A stretch of DNA of 64,000 nucleotides, from NCBI GenBank assembly GCA_023105745.1, contig JALGQZ010000018.1:19550132-19614131 (forward strand), in the 5' to 3' direction. The notes beneath the pieces were generated by a model. That model was not told the origin of the DNA, ran no database searches, and worked only from the letters and a program-made list of their open reading frames with translations. The translations under genes were made by a program, and so were the position numbers. Positions 21,801 to 34,119 of the stretch are shown here, in pieces (positions within the stretch are counted from its first letter, which is position 1; each line of letters opens with the position of its first letter). This DNA comes from Austropuccinia psidii. Lineage: Eukaryota > Basidiomycota > Pucciniomycetes > Pucciniales > Sphaerophragmiaceae.

Positions 21801-22053
21801 TAGTGATGCTGAAAATTTCCCCTGGAGGAATAAAGTTTCCCAAGTTATACCTCCTATTGAGTCATCTGGTGGTAAGAAAATTACCAAAGTTCTCAAAGAA
21901 AGAAATTTGAGAACCAATAAAGTAAGGGAATACCTTGTTAGGTACAGTGACCAAACTTGTGAAGATGAATGGTTGCCAGAAAAAGACATACCTGAAGCTA
22001 CTAAACTTCTCAGAAGGTTCAGGAACACTAGAAATAACAATATTACAGATTAA
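18849..22053 (+). pseudogene. E7 RNase H / integrase / chromodomain remnant
   Basis: In order: the end of RNase H ([19 protein letters not shown]), a TAA at 19195, the HHCC zinc domain ([16 protein letters not shown]... CKTCDRC), the core Asp in HMDWVTGLPPGG, and SDRDIKFTSELWTN. Here S1 interrupts the gene. It resumes at 21178 with the [18 protein letters not shown] segment, then the GPFAIKDLHGENEVEVEL region and a C-terminal chromodomain-like end (EYLVRYSDQTCEDEWL). Several other stops and frame changes occur around 21280-21350. Integrase joins element cDNA to host DNA; the chromodomain in this class is thought to guide insertion to heterochromatin. Dead copy. Confidence 0.8.
19750..21172 (+). 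mobile_element. S1: solo LTR of family I in E7 integrase
   Basis: The 1423-bp block begins TGTAAGCC and ends CTGACA, and is flanked on both sides by the 5-bp target duplication CAAAC (19745-19749 and 21173-21177). It matches the LTRs of E1 and E5 throughout. A GGATAAAAGGAGGGC TATA-like box lies near 20843. No internal sequence remains, as expected after recombination between two LTRs. Confidence 0.92.
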
Positions 22054-22077
22054 TATTCTTTTTTTAGGGGGAGGGAA

Positions 22078-23877
22078 TGTGAGCCTTATAGGTATTTTCA
22101 TATACCCAAAAGACCACAAAAGATAAATTAAGATACAAGTATAAATAAAATAAATTTATTTATATTCTACAAATGAAAATTGAAATATAAATACAAATTT
22201 ATATTTAAAACTCAAAATTTAATTATAATTTAAAAAATAAAATTACAACAAAATTCAAAATTATGAAATTATATTCTTACTTGTAAAAATTAAATAAAAA
22301 CGAATTTTTAATAGAAAGTGTAAAATTAAAATATTTTTGGTTAAAATTTATATAAAATATATTATAAATTTTTATCCAATAAATAAACATAAAGAAATTA
22401 TCACACCATTGGATTCCTCATAAAAAAGAAAGTGGGGTCACCTCTGCATGAAATTTCTGCAACTCAACTCTAAATAAGCTTAAATTAAGTTTTTAGTATT
22501 TTTAATACAAAAATTGAAAATCCTCAAAACTTTAATTTAATTAACACCACATGGGGTGTTAACCATGAATTTTTGTGTTAAAATTGAGGTGTTGTGTTTA
22601 GCTTCAAAGTTATGAGAAATTGAAGTATTTTCAATTGAATTCAATTGAAATGTCAAAATGTGCGCGTGCATTACATAAGTGAACTTTGATTTCCATATGA
22701 GTTATCAATCATTACTGTATTGTACTGTACAATTAAATTGAATTACATATGTAAATTACAATTATAATACATGATGAGGAATTAAAGGAAAAATAAATTG
22801 GGGGGGAAAGGAACTCTAGCTCTAAGGGGGAGCCAGACCCCCAAAGTCCTTGCTGACTGGCGTGGGATGTCGAAATCCATGCAAAATTTCATTACTTTTG
22901 GCCTGGAATTGAGTCACAGGGTCTGTGACTCAATTGATGATGAGGTTTTGATACCAACCAGGGTGGTTTTAACCGCTGCCAAGAGGGTAAAACTACCCTG
23001 AAGTTAAAACAATGTAAGTAAAACCAGCTTTAACTGGTTTCTACGCGTCTTACACACATTATGAAGTTTTTGGAAGGCTCTAGACCAGGTATTGCTATAG
23101 TAATGGCTCATTTAAGGGTCTAAAATGGCTTAAACCAGCCCTTTTTTGGTCTAAACCAGGGTTCAATGATGCCATAATTGGCTTTTCTGTTGTCAGACTG
23201 TTTTCCACGGCTGACAAGAGTAAATCTTACTTTTGGAGTAAGAAAATTGATGGCTATAAAAGAATGTCTTCTTTGCCCCACTTTTCTCTTCATGTTAGAA
23301 TCTTTTGCTTTTATCATTAGTTTAAACACTGTCAAACAAATCAATAAAATATTCCAACCAACTTTTTTAAATCATTTTAAACCTTTTACCCACGGGGAAA
23401 AATCATTATAATCAGTGTTTGTAACTCTTATAATCATTTTTACCCCTGAACCGCCCCAAAAGTGAGTTAAAGCATCTTTCATCACTGTTCACTTTGTCAC
23501 TTTGTTTCCAAATTCACTCTGGTCACTTTTGGGCATGTTTTCTCTTTAATATTCTTTTTAAAGACTTTGTTCTTTAATTAATTGCTTGCAGTTCTTTTCT
23601 CAATTAATTCCAATTGAAATTGCTCTTGAAGAAATTTCTTTTGTAGCCTTAAATATCTCTTGTAGAGTATTTTTGGATATATTTTTATTGTTGGTAAAAC
23701 AATAAATCTTTATAATATTACTTTTTTATACTAATAAATTTATAAACAATAAAATTGGTGTTTTTTCTCTTAAAAACAATATTTCTTACCATTTTTAATT
23801 GATTTTTACCTTATACAAATTTTGAGGACAGGAAAAGTACTTGATTTTTAATCAAAGTTTCATATCCACACCTTACA
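22078..23877 (+). repeat. E7 3' LTR (family II), about 1.8 kb
   Basis: It starts TGTGAGCCTTATAGG after the polypurine tract and ends TCCACACCTTACA. Terminal sequences and the ATACCCAAAAGACCACAA segment match the other family II LTRs. The first 350 bases are very AT-rich; a GC-richer block lies at 22798-23050. No open frame of interest. Confidence 0.75.
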
Positions 23878-25173
23878 AAGTTTCTCTTCAGTAAAAGGTG
23901 TTCTTCTCAGAATTGCAAGTTGCTCATTGATGTGTGAAATGGAAATATCTCCTATTTCATCCTCTTGAACTTGACATTTACTTTCAATTCTGTCACATGT
24001 ATTGGTAATTGAATGAAGTCTTACATTTGTCAACTCATACAGCTCAGTAGAAGTTTTGTCATTTCTCTTTAATTAACTTATATCTGATGTTATTTTATTT
24101 AATTTTGCATCAAATTTACCAAGTTCTACAACAATAATAGATTTAACAAATTTTATTTCTTGTATTATTTGTGTGGAAAGGTCCTGTTCATCCTTTCATG
24201 CTCTATGTCTGTGAATTCCATGAGAGTTCTGGCCATATTGAAAACACTGTCCACGGCGGAAGTCTCCAATTTGGGAATACTGTACCCCTGCGGGTAAGGT
24301 CTGTGCCAATTAGCTTTGCCTTTGCCATTTCCTTGATGGTTCTTGGGACCTTTCTGCTTCTTCTGAGGTCCTTTTGGCTTGTATTTGGAGACTTCTGGAG
24401 CTGGTAGACGCGACTGGGCCCTCTTTCTCCAAAGCTGGAGTCATTTCCAGTTACTTCTTCTGGTCTATGGATAAAAGACTTTCATTTTTCAACCAGTTCT
24501 TTACCTTTTTGACCTTGTATTTGCAAGAAAATGGGCTCCATCCTCCTAAGAGTTCTATTGTCTTCTCCTAACCCATAAATCTCTTGATGTGTAAGTAGGA
24601 GTTCATGGGCCCCTGCCAAAGGCTTGGGCATATTTCCCACTACTCCTCTTTGGCTGCTCTGTACCAATTCTTGTATTGGCATTGATGAATCTCTATTGCT
24701 GCCACTAGAAAATGGTTCAGCCCTTGAAATATTATCATGAAATAATCCAGACCCAGAGTTCACATCAAAGTTTGTGGGTGCAGAACTTGGGGAATGGGGG
24801 GAAACTCTAGAATCCTCCAGATGTGTCTTTCTTGAGGAAGACCTTCTACTTCTGGAATTGGTCTTGCCTCTTCTTTGTCCACATCCATATTGTTCGAATG
24901 AATAGTTGCTTCAATTTCTGGTATGCACCATTTTATGTCAATTTGAAGAGAAAAATATTGCGAATAAAGTCAAGAATACACACCTTTTTGTGGTTGTTTT
25001 GCTTTTTCTGTTTGAAGCAAAGTGCCTCTTTTAGCAATTTGAACTTCAATACTTTCTGCAGATTCTGCTTCTGAAGATTGTGGACTGGTAATATATCTCT
25101 CATTTAATCTTTTACCAGCTGCACAGTATTTGATTAAAGACCCTAGAGAAAAAATCAAAAGGGAAAAAATCAT
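23878..25173 (-). pseudogene. E3 gag-region remnant
   Basis: An upstream exon-like segment (SLIKYCAAGKRLNERYI..., about 25143-24985) is bounded by TCTCTAG and a GTGTGTAT donor, as in E4. An ATG at 24928 then opens MVHTRN-type gag sequence. The frame breaks near 24760 and 24482. The end near 23878 matches the E4 segment TPLTEEKLS. It is a clear relative of E4 gag but not functional. Confidence 0.65.
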
Positions 25174-25530
25174 TTTTTCATACTTGAAAGACTTTTCAAA
25201 AGATTTTTTATAAGTTTTTATTATTTTCTATATAAAAAGATTATTGTTTTTTAAAGAAAAAAAATTAAGAATTCAAGATTTGATTTAAAACTAATTCAGA
25301 GTAACTTAAAGAATAATTTTGTAATTGTTTGGGTGTGAGAAAGCCACATGTAAAACAATATAAAATTGAACCAAATTCCTCAATGAAAAAGATTTTGAAA
25401 ACAATTTCAAAAATGAAAAATTATTTTACATTCAAATTGAAGGAAAAAAATAATTAAAATTAAGGGTACAAGGTTCAAAAAACATGGCCAGGTCCAAAAT
25501 GTAAGATGTGTCTATGAAACTGTTGATAAT
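23878..25530 (-). mobile_element. E3 part 1: family II leader, gag and LTR tip
   Basis: Read on the minus strand from 25530: the last 31 bases of a family II LTR (25530-25500), the primer-binding-like TTTTGGACCTGGCCATG at 25499-25483, leader, and gag exons down to 23878, where E7 cuts it off. It aligns with E4 58660-60490. The missing LTR body lies on the far side of E1 at 45028-45827. Confidence 0.75.
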
Positions 25531-26754
25531 TGTCAGCCTGTGACTCAAAACCAGAGCACAAGCATGACAGCCAAAATATCATAAACCAATGGTATAGCCA
25601 AGATACCGCCAAATCAGCTTCAAAGGTATCAAACAAAAGAGGAAACTCACCTCTTTCTGAAAATATAAGTCCCATCACTATAGGATGAGAAATAAAAAAG
25701 TTATTCCTGCTCAAAGTTATTGCTGAGCATAAACCTTAATTTTCACCTCTCATCTAAAATCTAGAAGGAGAGGGTTAACCCCATCAAATGGGTACTAAAA
25801 ATGAAGCTCTAAGCCAGGGCTATCCAATGGTGGCAGCCAAACTGAGCTAGCACTAATATTACTTGAGTTATGGTCAATTTCGGGCCAAATAAGGGTGAAC
25901 AAAACATTCACCTCTCATCTAACTTCTACAGTTTTAGTGTGAGATACTTGAAGTGGGGTCTTTTTGGAAAGAGCACAATCAGGGCTATCTGATGGTGTCA
26001 TCCATTTCCCCATAGCTCAACTATAACAAAAACTATGGGGCAAATAAGCTCAATACAGATTTTTGCCTATACCACGCAAATGTACAAACTTCTTGTACAT
26101 GGGATAACTTTTCCATATTTAATGATACCCATATCAGATGAGGGACCATTGTGTAAGGCACATACAGAGCTATACACCGAACCAATTTTGAGGTTGATAT
26201 CTCAAGAATTGACAAAGTTATGGCTGTTTTAAGGTCAGGATCCCACCTGCTGTCATAAACAGCCTTACCATGGGATAATATACCATAACCATGAATATGA
26301 GATGTGAAATAGACAAAGAAGCTTGTTTTTACTTCAATACCTCATATTTCAGCCAATACTAGGGTCCCATACAGCTTTTGTACAGCATTCTATGTGTCAT
26401 ACACGTCAGAATCAGGCTGTGAGGTCCCCAGATGAAAATTTTCAACCTGTATTGGTGAAAACTTCCCAGATGTGGTTTCAAAACCACATCTTAACCCAAT
26501 TCAGAGTATAAAGGTCCTTGCAAATCACCAGCCTGTCCCAGTGAGTGAAAAAATCTTCACTCCCTCTATGTGGAAAGGTCTAGCACCCTTTTCACCCCAT
26601 TTCAGGATAAAAAAGTGGTTTTCACAGCCAGAATTTCATTCCTCATCCTTCTCTTAAATTCCTATGTAGTACAACTGTCAAAAACAGTTATACTCTTGGA
26701 AAATAATCAGGTATAATTATAATCTTCATTATTGTAGTCTTTATTATTGTAATC
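25531..26754 (+). repeat. E1 5' LTR, left part
   Basis: Begins TGTCAGCCTGTGACTC and runs to the TAATC target site of E2. The right part of this LTR is 36601-36796, giving 1420 bp in total. It contains the U3 hairpin near 26467-26492, slightly degenerate, and a GGATAAAAAAGTGG TATA-like box near 26604. Confidence 0.88.
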
Positions 26755-28759
26755 TGTAAGGTTTGACTATGAAACAATAAGTAAAAATTACTAATTTATT
26801 ACTTATTGTATTCTGAATGTCCTTATGAATTGAATAAATAAGATTAAAAATATAATAATAATAAATAATTATCATTATTATGGCATAAAAGAATGATATT
26901 ATTAAATAAATATAGTAATATAATTTATATTATGAAAATATAATATAATAAATAAATATATTAATATAAAATAATTAATATATTTAAAAAGCTCTTTATT
27001 ATTGTTACCAACAAATAATAAAGGCGTAAAAAATTGCTTTTTATTAATAAAAAAAAATTAATAACAATAATATTACTAATATTAAAGTTATGAATTAATA
27101 TAAATACTATTTATATTAATTAAAAAATTATTAAGAGAGTAATAATAGAGAAATTATTATAATAAGAGAAAATAACCTACTTTTAACACTTAATATAATG
27201 ATTTTGAAATATTTTACGCCAAAAAATATTTATACAACGTTTTCAAATTGTATTTACAATAAAAATAAAGAAAATTACAAATTATTCCGGATTTTAACGT
27301 GGAAATGAGTTTTTAAAGAGATTTTTAGCAAAAACAATTAAATAAATGATTTAATCACATCAAAATAGATGATTACAACAAGGTGGTCTTTGTTCTTTAA
27401 TAATATAATAGTTTTATATATAAAGAATAAAGAAATTACCTTTGATTTAATTGATTTAATGTTTTTGATGCGTCTGAGGGGAAAATAGAGTAAAAAGAGC
27501 TCTATTTATAGTAAATACCTCCCTCCTAGAGTCCAACAGGCTTCTAGTAGACGTGTACTGATCATGCCCACTGGAATTGATCAATATTTTAAGGTTTGGA
27601 GATGATTACATCATTATTACACCATTATTTAGAGTTATCACTATAACTCTAAGTTTGATGACATCAGAGGCTTGGCAGAACCCCAAATTTCGTGGATTTT
27701 ATTAGTTTTAATCATAAACTAATAGCATTCACCAATTGTATCACTCTTAAGACTGTTAAATTTAAATTAAGGTTACTGTGAGTGATCATAACTGCTCAAA
27801 TTAAGCCCAAACTTTGATCCTCAATAACTTTCAAGATTTACACGCTACAGCAATTCAGAGAGTGCATTCTGATAGCCTAGCATAACCTCATTATGCTGCC
27901 AAGAGCCTTTCATTACATCATCAAAACTCTAATTTTGATGATTTTTCTTGTAACTCATCTTTTCTGTTGAAATTCAATATTTTAAACTTCAAACCTTGAT
28001 TTCAGGGGGTTATACCCTGAATTTAATAATAAAAATTACATCATTCTTCACGAATGAGCTAGTAGAATCCAACTGTATACTTTCTTTTAAGTTTGGAACA
28101 CTTTCACAACGAAGTGGTCAACAGCTCTGTTGATTTTTATCAATATTTCATCATAGGTTTTAACCTTGTTTATAATTTGTAAGATAAAGTTCATATCTGT
28201 GTTCTTACAGTAATTACGTGGTAACTTTATTTTTGGTTCATCATTCTATCATGTATAGTTTAGGAGATGTTAGCTATGATCCTTGAATATATGTGTTGAC
28301 CAAAAAGGTGCATATATTCAGGTTAATTCCTTAAGTATTAACTTTGGAAATTAGCTCATTAATTGTTTTATGTGTGGATTTTCGTGGGGAATCCACTGGT
28401 ACAATTTCTTTCACATGTTGTTTCATTAGTTCTTGAGATAAATAAGGTTTTATGGTTTTTATAAGGTATTATACCCTATAATTCATTAAATATTGACTTT
28501 ACAGATATGCCATAAAAATGGTATATGTGTATTTTACCATGGGGAATCCAATGGTATAATTTATTTTGCATGTTGATTCATTGGGATTTAAGTTAAACCA
28601 ATTGTTGTACCAATTTATGGTATTTTTTGTATATTTAAGTAATTATTTTTAATGTATAATTATTCTAAGTAATTTTAATATAATTATATTAAAGGTATAA
28701 TTATTCTGAGTCTTTTTTGTGACCTTATTGGGTATGTCGTCATATCTCAAAGGCTCCCA
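26755..28759 (-). repeat. E2 3' LTR (left), 2005 bp
   Basis: On the plus strand it starts TGTAAGGTTTGAC and ends AGGCTCCCA. The expected terminal CTCACA has become CTCCCA. It is extremely AT-rich, with a run of TAATAT-type repeats at 26830-27190. Confidence 0.9.
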
Positions 28760-28877
28760 TTCCCTACCACCAAAAAAGATTGTACCACAATCTGATATGT
28801 GTGATTAGGGTATCATCCACTGTCCTACCTCTTCATTAGACTTTATCAGTCCTGAAGCTCAATAATGCTTGATTTTG

Positions 28878-31074
28878 TTATTCTTTAGGTTTTCTTTCAT
28901 TTCTAAACCTCCTCAGTAGTCCATCAGAATTTGTTATATCTTTCTCAAGTAGCCATTCATCTTCTTGAGTTGGATTTCTATATCTTACAAGGTATTCTCT
29001 TTCTTTTTGTTCCTTGTCCTTCTTTCTTTAAGGACTTTTACAATTCTTTTTTCTTCTCCTTCTTCCAAAGGGGGAATTTCAAGTGGGGGTTTATTTCTTA
29101 GTGGAAATAATTCCTTGTCACTTGAGCTGTAAGTTTTTATAAGACTTACAGGGAAAGTTGGGTGTTTATTCATTAAATCACCTGTAAGTTCCAATTGTAC
29201 AGCATTGGGTCCATGAAGTGCTTTTCCATAAATGGTCCTACAAAGGAATCTTTCAATTTCTTTGGTCCTCTTATGTTATTAAAGTTAAGAGTTGATCCTA
29301 TTACCAAATCTCCTATTTTGAAGTCAGGTGGTTTATGACTTTTGTCCCATCTTTGTTTTGCATATTTGAAAGAGTCTTGCATGAATCTGTTTGCATGGTG
29401 TCTTGCTTTGTCAAGCATTATCTTAAAACTGCTTGCTGTTGGATGTATGTCCACTAAGTCCTTTTTGAGGGTATCATAAGGAAGTGTTGGATTCCAACCT
29501 TTCTCTAGCATTGCTGGTGTTTTGCCAGTAGAAGAATGGATTGATGTCTTATAGCTTTCTTTAAATTGGTTAAAGAATTCTGTGCCTATGTCTGTGACAC
29601 ATATTCCTTCTACATGGTGCTCTTCTTGTGGTACCCATGCTGGATTGTCAGGGGTATTTGCTAAAGCCCATCTGCTAAGACCATCTGCATTTTTATGAAT
29701 ATTTCCAAATTTATGCACAATACTCATATTTCCTCTATATTCTTGGATAGCAATTTGCCATCTCAGCATATGTCTATTTGGAGTCTTCATATTTAATAGT
29801 GATTTCACAGCATTACAGTCTGTGATTACATCAAATACTGTGCCATCCAAATAATAATGCAGTTTTTCTAAAGCCCACACTAGGCATAAGCATTCCATTT
29901 GGATTGCTCCATACCTTGCTTCTGTTGGCTTTATTTTCCTTGAAGTGAAACAAATTGGTCCTTCCACTGGTTTATCATTGATAATTTGTGTTTGGTGAAG
30001 TGCAGCACCTAATCCTTCTCCACAAGCATCAATGTATAGTTTGAAAGGTAGTTTCCAATCTGGCATTAGAAGAAATGGGGCATTTGTTAGTGAATTTTTC
30101 AATTCTTCATATGCCTTGACCCTTTTTTCAGTCATTTCATAAACTGTTTGTTGGTCACATAATTTATATAAGGATTTGGCAATTTTTGCAAAGTCCTTTA
30201 TATGCTGTCTGCAGTAACCAGCAAATCCTAAAAATGATTCCATTCCCTTTTTGGTTTGAGGCATTGGTTTGAGTAGTACTGCTGCTACTTTATTTTTGTC
30301 TATGCCTAGACTAAGTCCAGATACAACATGTCCTAGTGCTTTTAATTCACTATATGCAAAATGACACTTTTTCAAGGAAATTTTCATATTCAGTTGGACT
30401 ATTTTTTGTAGTACCCTTTCTAGTCTTGTAAGGTGATTTTCCCAAGTTTCTGAGCAAACTATGATATCATCAATATAGATAATTAACCATCCTTCTGATA
30501 ATTCTTTAATGAATATGGTATTCATCATTCTTTGATAATGGGAAGGTGCATTTTTTATGCCAAATGGCATTCTTAAGTATTCAAAAATTCCACAATGGAC
30601 TATTATTCTTAGTAGTTTCTTGGCATTGTCTGTTAAGACATTTTGATAAAAACCCTTAAGAGCATCCATAGCTGTGATGAACTTAGCTTGTGACAATTGG
30701 GTCAATGTCTCATGGATTCTAGGTATTGGATCTCTGTCTGGAATGGTATAGGTGTTCAGGGCTCTGAAGTCTCCTACCATCCTTGATTTTCCATTATGCC
30801 AAGTTATAATGACAGGTGTAGTAACTTCTACTTGTTCATTATGTCCAACCTTTCTTAATACTCCAAGGTCCATTAATTCTTTAATGTGCACCTCTAAGGC
30901 TTCTCTAGCCCTTGGACTGGCTGGATAAGCAGGTCTTCTTAATAAAGGTGGGTAAGGCTTTCCTACATTAAGAATTATATCCACTTCATGTCCAATTATG
31001 GCACCTAGTGGCTCTTTGTCAGTTGCAAAGGCATTTTTACACTTAAATAAGAGGTCAATCAATTTTTCTTTCAT
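28878..31074 (-). pseudogene. E2 RT-RNase H with integrase core deleted
   Basis: From 31074 the frame encodes reverse transcriptase (palm box YIDDIIVCS near 30475), a connection and RNase H ([38 protein letters not shown]). RT and RNase H copy the element RNA into DNA in the particle. After [10 protein letters not shown] the frame jumps directly to [20 protein letters not shown], the integrase C-terminal region, so the HHCC zinc domain and all three core acidic residues are absent while the frame is kept. A frameshift near 29215 and another near 29000 disturb the chromodomain-like end (YLVRYRNPTQEDEWL), which stops at 28878. The gene could supply RT activity but not integration. Confidence 0.85.
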
Positions 31075-31137
31075 TTTTTCTGTTAATTCTTGATTGAATT
31101 CTGCCTCTTTAAGTTGTTCAGATATAAAAAGTTCCTT

Positions 31138-32463
31138 TTATGGAATTTTTTCTTCCTTCTTAATAACTGTGATTTGTTTTTTGTTATTTAAGAAGCCAAA
31201 CTTTTGTCTTTTGTTATCTCCTATGGTAAAATATCTATCTTTTTGGTTGGAGATATCTATACCATAGATTGATAAGTAGTCATTCCCAAGTATGAAATGA
31301 TTACTAGTACAGCTGTCCATTACTACAAACTCTACTTTAATTCTGACACATTGTGAGGGATGAGGAAAAATTAGTGTTAAATCAATTATTCCAAGGGGCT
31401 TCATGCTCTCACTTGCACTACTAAATTTGACACCTTGTATTGCCATAAGTTTTTCTTTCCAGTTTGGGACAATGGTTTTTAAATAACCTCTGCCCACAAA
31501 AGTGCAATATGCTCCTGTATCCAAGTTAACTTTTCCTTCTTGGTTATCAACCATAACAATACTTATACTTGATTTTCCAGCTGTATATCCCATTCCTCTT
31601 GCAGGTTTGGTTCTATACATTTTGGCATCTTGTATGTTTGTCAGGTTTGTGTCAGATGTTCCGACTTGTGGTAAGTTTGAATTAACATCCAGTACTTCAT
31701 AAATTATATCAATATTATTAATTTGTGCATTAATTATATTGATTTCATCACTTTCAGAGCTTTCTGACTCTTCTGTCTCTTTTTCAGAGTCAGATTCCTC
31801 TTCTTTGTAATCGTGGTTTTCTGTTTCCACAATTTCATTAATCTTTGCTTTTTTAAGGCAATTATTGGCTAAGTGTCCAATACCTCCACATTTATGGCAT
31901 TTTCTTTGCTCATTATTGTTGGATGTATTGGGCTTAAAGGATTCTTTTGATTTATCTTTTTTGATAAATGGTTTATTTGGGCTTTTAATGTACCATTTTT
32001 TCCAAGTACTGCCAATTTTTGTTCTTGTCACTATATCTTCTAGTGCATTTATATACTCTTCTGTGGAGCATGGTTCTATACACCTGCTTCTTAGGGCATT
32101 TTCTAGTTCCCCTCCACATTTTTTAAGTATTTTCATGTGCACCATCTTTTGTGACATTTCTGGGTACAGTGCATTAAGCCTTTCAACTTGTTTCAAGAAC
32201 CAAATTAAAGGTTTGTCTTTCTCTGGGTCAAAGAAAGAGTTTTCAAATGCATTTTCTATCTTATACCTCCAGGCATCATTTTCCCACTTGGTGATTATTT
32301 CTTGTTTCCACCAAGACCAGGTATTTTTACCATTTGTTTGTCTTATGCCATAATACCATCTTTTTGCAGATTTCTCAAACAATGAATGTAATCTTGCAGT
32401 GATTAATTCATCTGGTATGGCATAGTCTTCTTGTAACATGTCAATTGTTTTAATAAATGACAT
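31138..32463 (-). pseudogene. E2 capsid-nucleocapsid-protease segment
   Basis: It lies in the same frame as the gag ORF upstream and the RT downstream and is separated from them only by TAA codons at 32502-32500 and 31140-31138. It starts in the capsid-like domain (Trp-rich helical region), has a CCHC knuckle CHKCGGIGHLANNC, an acidic Ser/Glu linker, and an aspartic protease with LDTGAYCTFVG (DTG active site). The CCHC knuckle binds RNA and the protease would cut the polyprotein. Two stops in 1.6 kb mark it as a decaying copy unless they are read through. Confidence 0.8.
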
Positions 32464-32499
32464 GTGGTCATATTCACCTTCTCCTGTGAATTTTGGCCA

Positions 32500-34119
32500 T
32501 TACTTCAATTGAGGTGCTTCCTTCATTAAGACTTGGTTATTATCTTGGTGACTCAAGTCTGTTATGAAAGGATTTGACAATTCCTCTTTTGTTTTAACAG
32601 GGCTTCTTATATGAGAAAATGGTGTTGATAACTTTGGCATATTTAAATTAGCCTCATTAATTTTATCCATTTTTTCAGTAATAAGCCTTATTTCACTCTG
32701 AATATCATCTTTCAGATGCATTCTTGCTTCATCACTTTTTTCCACATGGTCCAAAAGTAATTTTTGGTGTGATGAAGTCTTTTCTTCAAATTTTTCTACA
32801 GAAATACTTAATTTATTTAATTTTTTTGTAGGATTGTCAATACTCACATCATAATTGATTGTCAAAGTCTTGTCTTTGATATCTTTTATGTATTTATACA
32901 ATTCTTGCAGTCCTTTTATTAATTTTTGAGTATTGTCAATTAAAATCTTTGGTTTATTATTTTCAACAATAAACTTAATGTTGTCAATTTCTTTCTTGTT
33001 TTGCACAACAATTTTTGTTAAAGAAGATAAATTGTTATTTATTTCTTGTAGTGATAATAAACTATCTTTAATTTCTTTTAGAGGTAATATACTACTTTTA
33101 ATTTCTGTTAAAGTATTTACAACATCTTTGGACAAGGTTATTTCTTTGGGAAATGAGGTTGTCTCATTCTTTGCTCTTCCTTGTCCTTGAATTCCATCAA
33201 GGTTCTGGCCATGTTGAAAACATTGTCCATGGCATCCTTTTGGATTCTTGGGATCCTGTAGCTTGGGGAATATGGTTTCCTCCAATACTTTTTCTTGTTC
33301 TTCTTCCCTTCTTGGGGAAGTGGGCTGGCTTGGGGCTTGCTGGTAGAAGCTAGTGGGGCTTCTTCCTTGGTTGCCTCCCTCTTTTTGGTGTGGTAATCCT
33401 TGATTTTTTTGATTTGAGGTTTGGATGACAGTGGATTCCATCCATTGGAGTATTTCACTATCTCCTCCTCTTTGAGGAACTTTTTCAGGATGTGCCAGGA
33501 GTTCATCACTCCTTGGTGTATTTGAGGCAGCATTTCCCAATCTTTGTCCTTGTACACTGTGTAATACTGCTTGTACTGGCTCATGTAGATGTCTATTTGA
33601 GCCCTCTGAATGTGATTTGTACCTATTTGAGTTACTCATACTTAGCTCCAATTCAGGTTCAGATATCATGGGCATTTCTGGGACTTGCCTTTGGGATAAG
33701 GCACTTCCTTGTGTGGATTCTGTTCCACTGGGGATATTGCCCTTTCTTTTCCCTTTTGAGGGATCAGTTCTACCTCTGAGTCCAGCTCCATCTGATTGAA
33801 TGGAGTATTGGGAACCTTTCTGGTAGTCATAATTTAAGAAAATAAGAAATAAAAGTATTTTAGGATAAAAATTCTTTTTATTGCAATTATAAAAGAGGTG
33901 CTCGCCTTCAGAGTCTTGAATGGTGGGTCCTGGAAAGTCTAATTTTTTAGCTTTCTTTCTTTTGGTGATAACTGGTGTTGGAGAGCTTTGACAAGTTTCT
34001 TCCACCAATCTCTCAACAGTAGTTTGGTTGTCTTCTGTTGGGTTATCTTCAAACACTAAAAAAGACAAATAAATATAAGTCTTTTTATAAGAAGTGTTAT
34101 TTTTGGCAAGATATGGCAA
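32500..34119 (-). CDS. E2 gag N-terminal ORF (frame B)
   Basis: The open frame is 539 codons, but its first part probably includes introns: a TTTTTTAG acceptor before 34055 introduces TGTTTGAAGAT, comparable with the split start codon of E1 and E5. From about 33830 it is Ser/Gln/Pro-rich, then from about 33100 to 32600 it becomes a long heptad-like coiled coil (KEITLSKDVVNTLTEIKSS... KIDNIKF...). This is the N-terminal part of Gag, which assembles the particle. The TAA at 32502-32500 directly precedes the WPKFTGEGEY capsid start. A one-base difference from E4 after the initiating ATG near 33829 suggests a further indel. Confidence 0.6.
   Translation of the reverse strand: MPYLAKNNTSYKKTYIYLSFLVFEDNPTEDNQTTVERLVEETCQSSPTPVITKRKKAKKLDFPGPTIQDSEGEHLFYNCNKKNFYPKILLFLIFLNYDYQKGSQYSIQSDGAGLRGRTDPSKGKRKGNIPSGTESTQGSALSQRQVPEMPMISEPELELSMSNSNRYKSHSEGSNRHLHEPVQAVLHSVQGQRLGNAASNTPRSDELLAHPEKVPQRGGDSEILQWMESTVIQTSNQKNQGLPHQKEGGNQGRSPTSFYQQAPSQPTSPRREEEQEKVLEETIFPKLQDPKNPKGCHGQCFQHGQNLDGIQGQGRAKNETTSFPKEITLSKDVVNTLTEIKSSILPLKEIKDSLLSLQEINNNLSSLTKIVVQNKKEIDNIKFIVENNKPKILIDNTQKLIKGLQELYKYIKDIKDKTLTINYDVSIDNPTKKLNKLSISVEKFEEKTSSHQKLLLDHVEKSDEARMHLKDDIQSEIRLITEKMDKINEANLNMPKLSTPFSHIRSPVKTKEELSNPFITDLSHQDNNQVLMKEAPQLK
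33138..33584 (-). CDS. E2 overlapping frame A protein
   Basis: A 148-codon frame lies wholly within the gag ORF in a different phase. It contains VMNSWHILKKFLKEEEIVKY, GWNPLSSKPQIKKIKDY, and ends with PSYRIPRIQKDAMDNVFNMA and a RTLMEF segment. The E4 frame in the same relative place carries [31 protein letters not shown] and [20 protein letters not shown]. The match at protein level between these diverged elements argues that frame A is translated. I do not know its function; Lys/Arg richness would suit RNA binding. Confidence 0.6.
   Translation of the reverse strand: MSQYKQYYTVYKDKDWEMLPQIHQGVMNSWHILKKFLKEEEIVKYSNGWNPLSSKPQIKKIKDYHTKKREATKEEAPLASTSKPQASPLPQEGKKNKKKYWRKPYSPSYRIPRIQKDAMDNVFNMARTLMEFKDKEEQRMRQPHFPKK

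Larger units (their letters stand above)
18849..23877 (+). mobile_element. E7: family II Ty3/gypsy relic, 5' truncated
   Basis: The remnant starts inside RNase H, carries integrase and chromodomain, and ends with a polypurine tract (TTTTTTTAGGGGGAGGGAA) and a 3' LTR. It has no 5' LTR, gag, protease or RT. It is split by solo LTR S1 at 19750-21172. The right end at 23877 abuts the interior of E3. Confidence 0.8.

Noticed and set aside
22078..23877. Repeat-induced point mutation as cause of element decay
   Set aside because: The visible nonsense changes include many transversions (TAC to TAA or TAG, AAG to TAG, GGA to TGA), not only C-to-T.
28760..28877. Separate small gene between the E2 left LTR and pol
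   Set aside because: It is the polypurine tract and 3' untranslated segment of E2.
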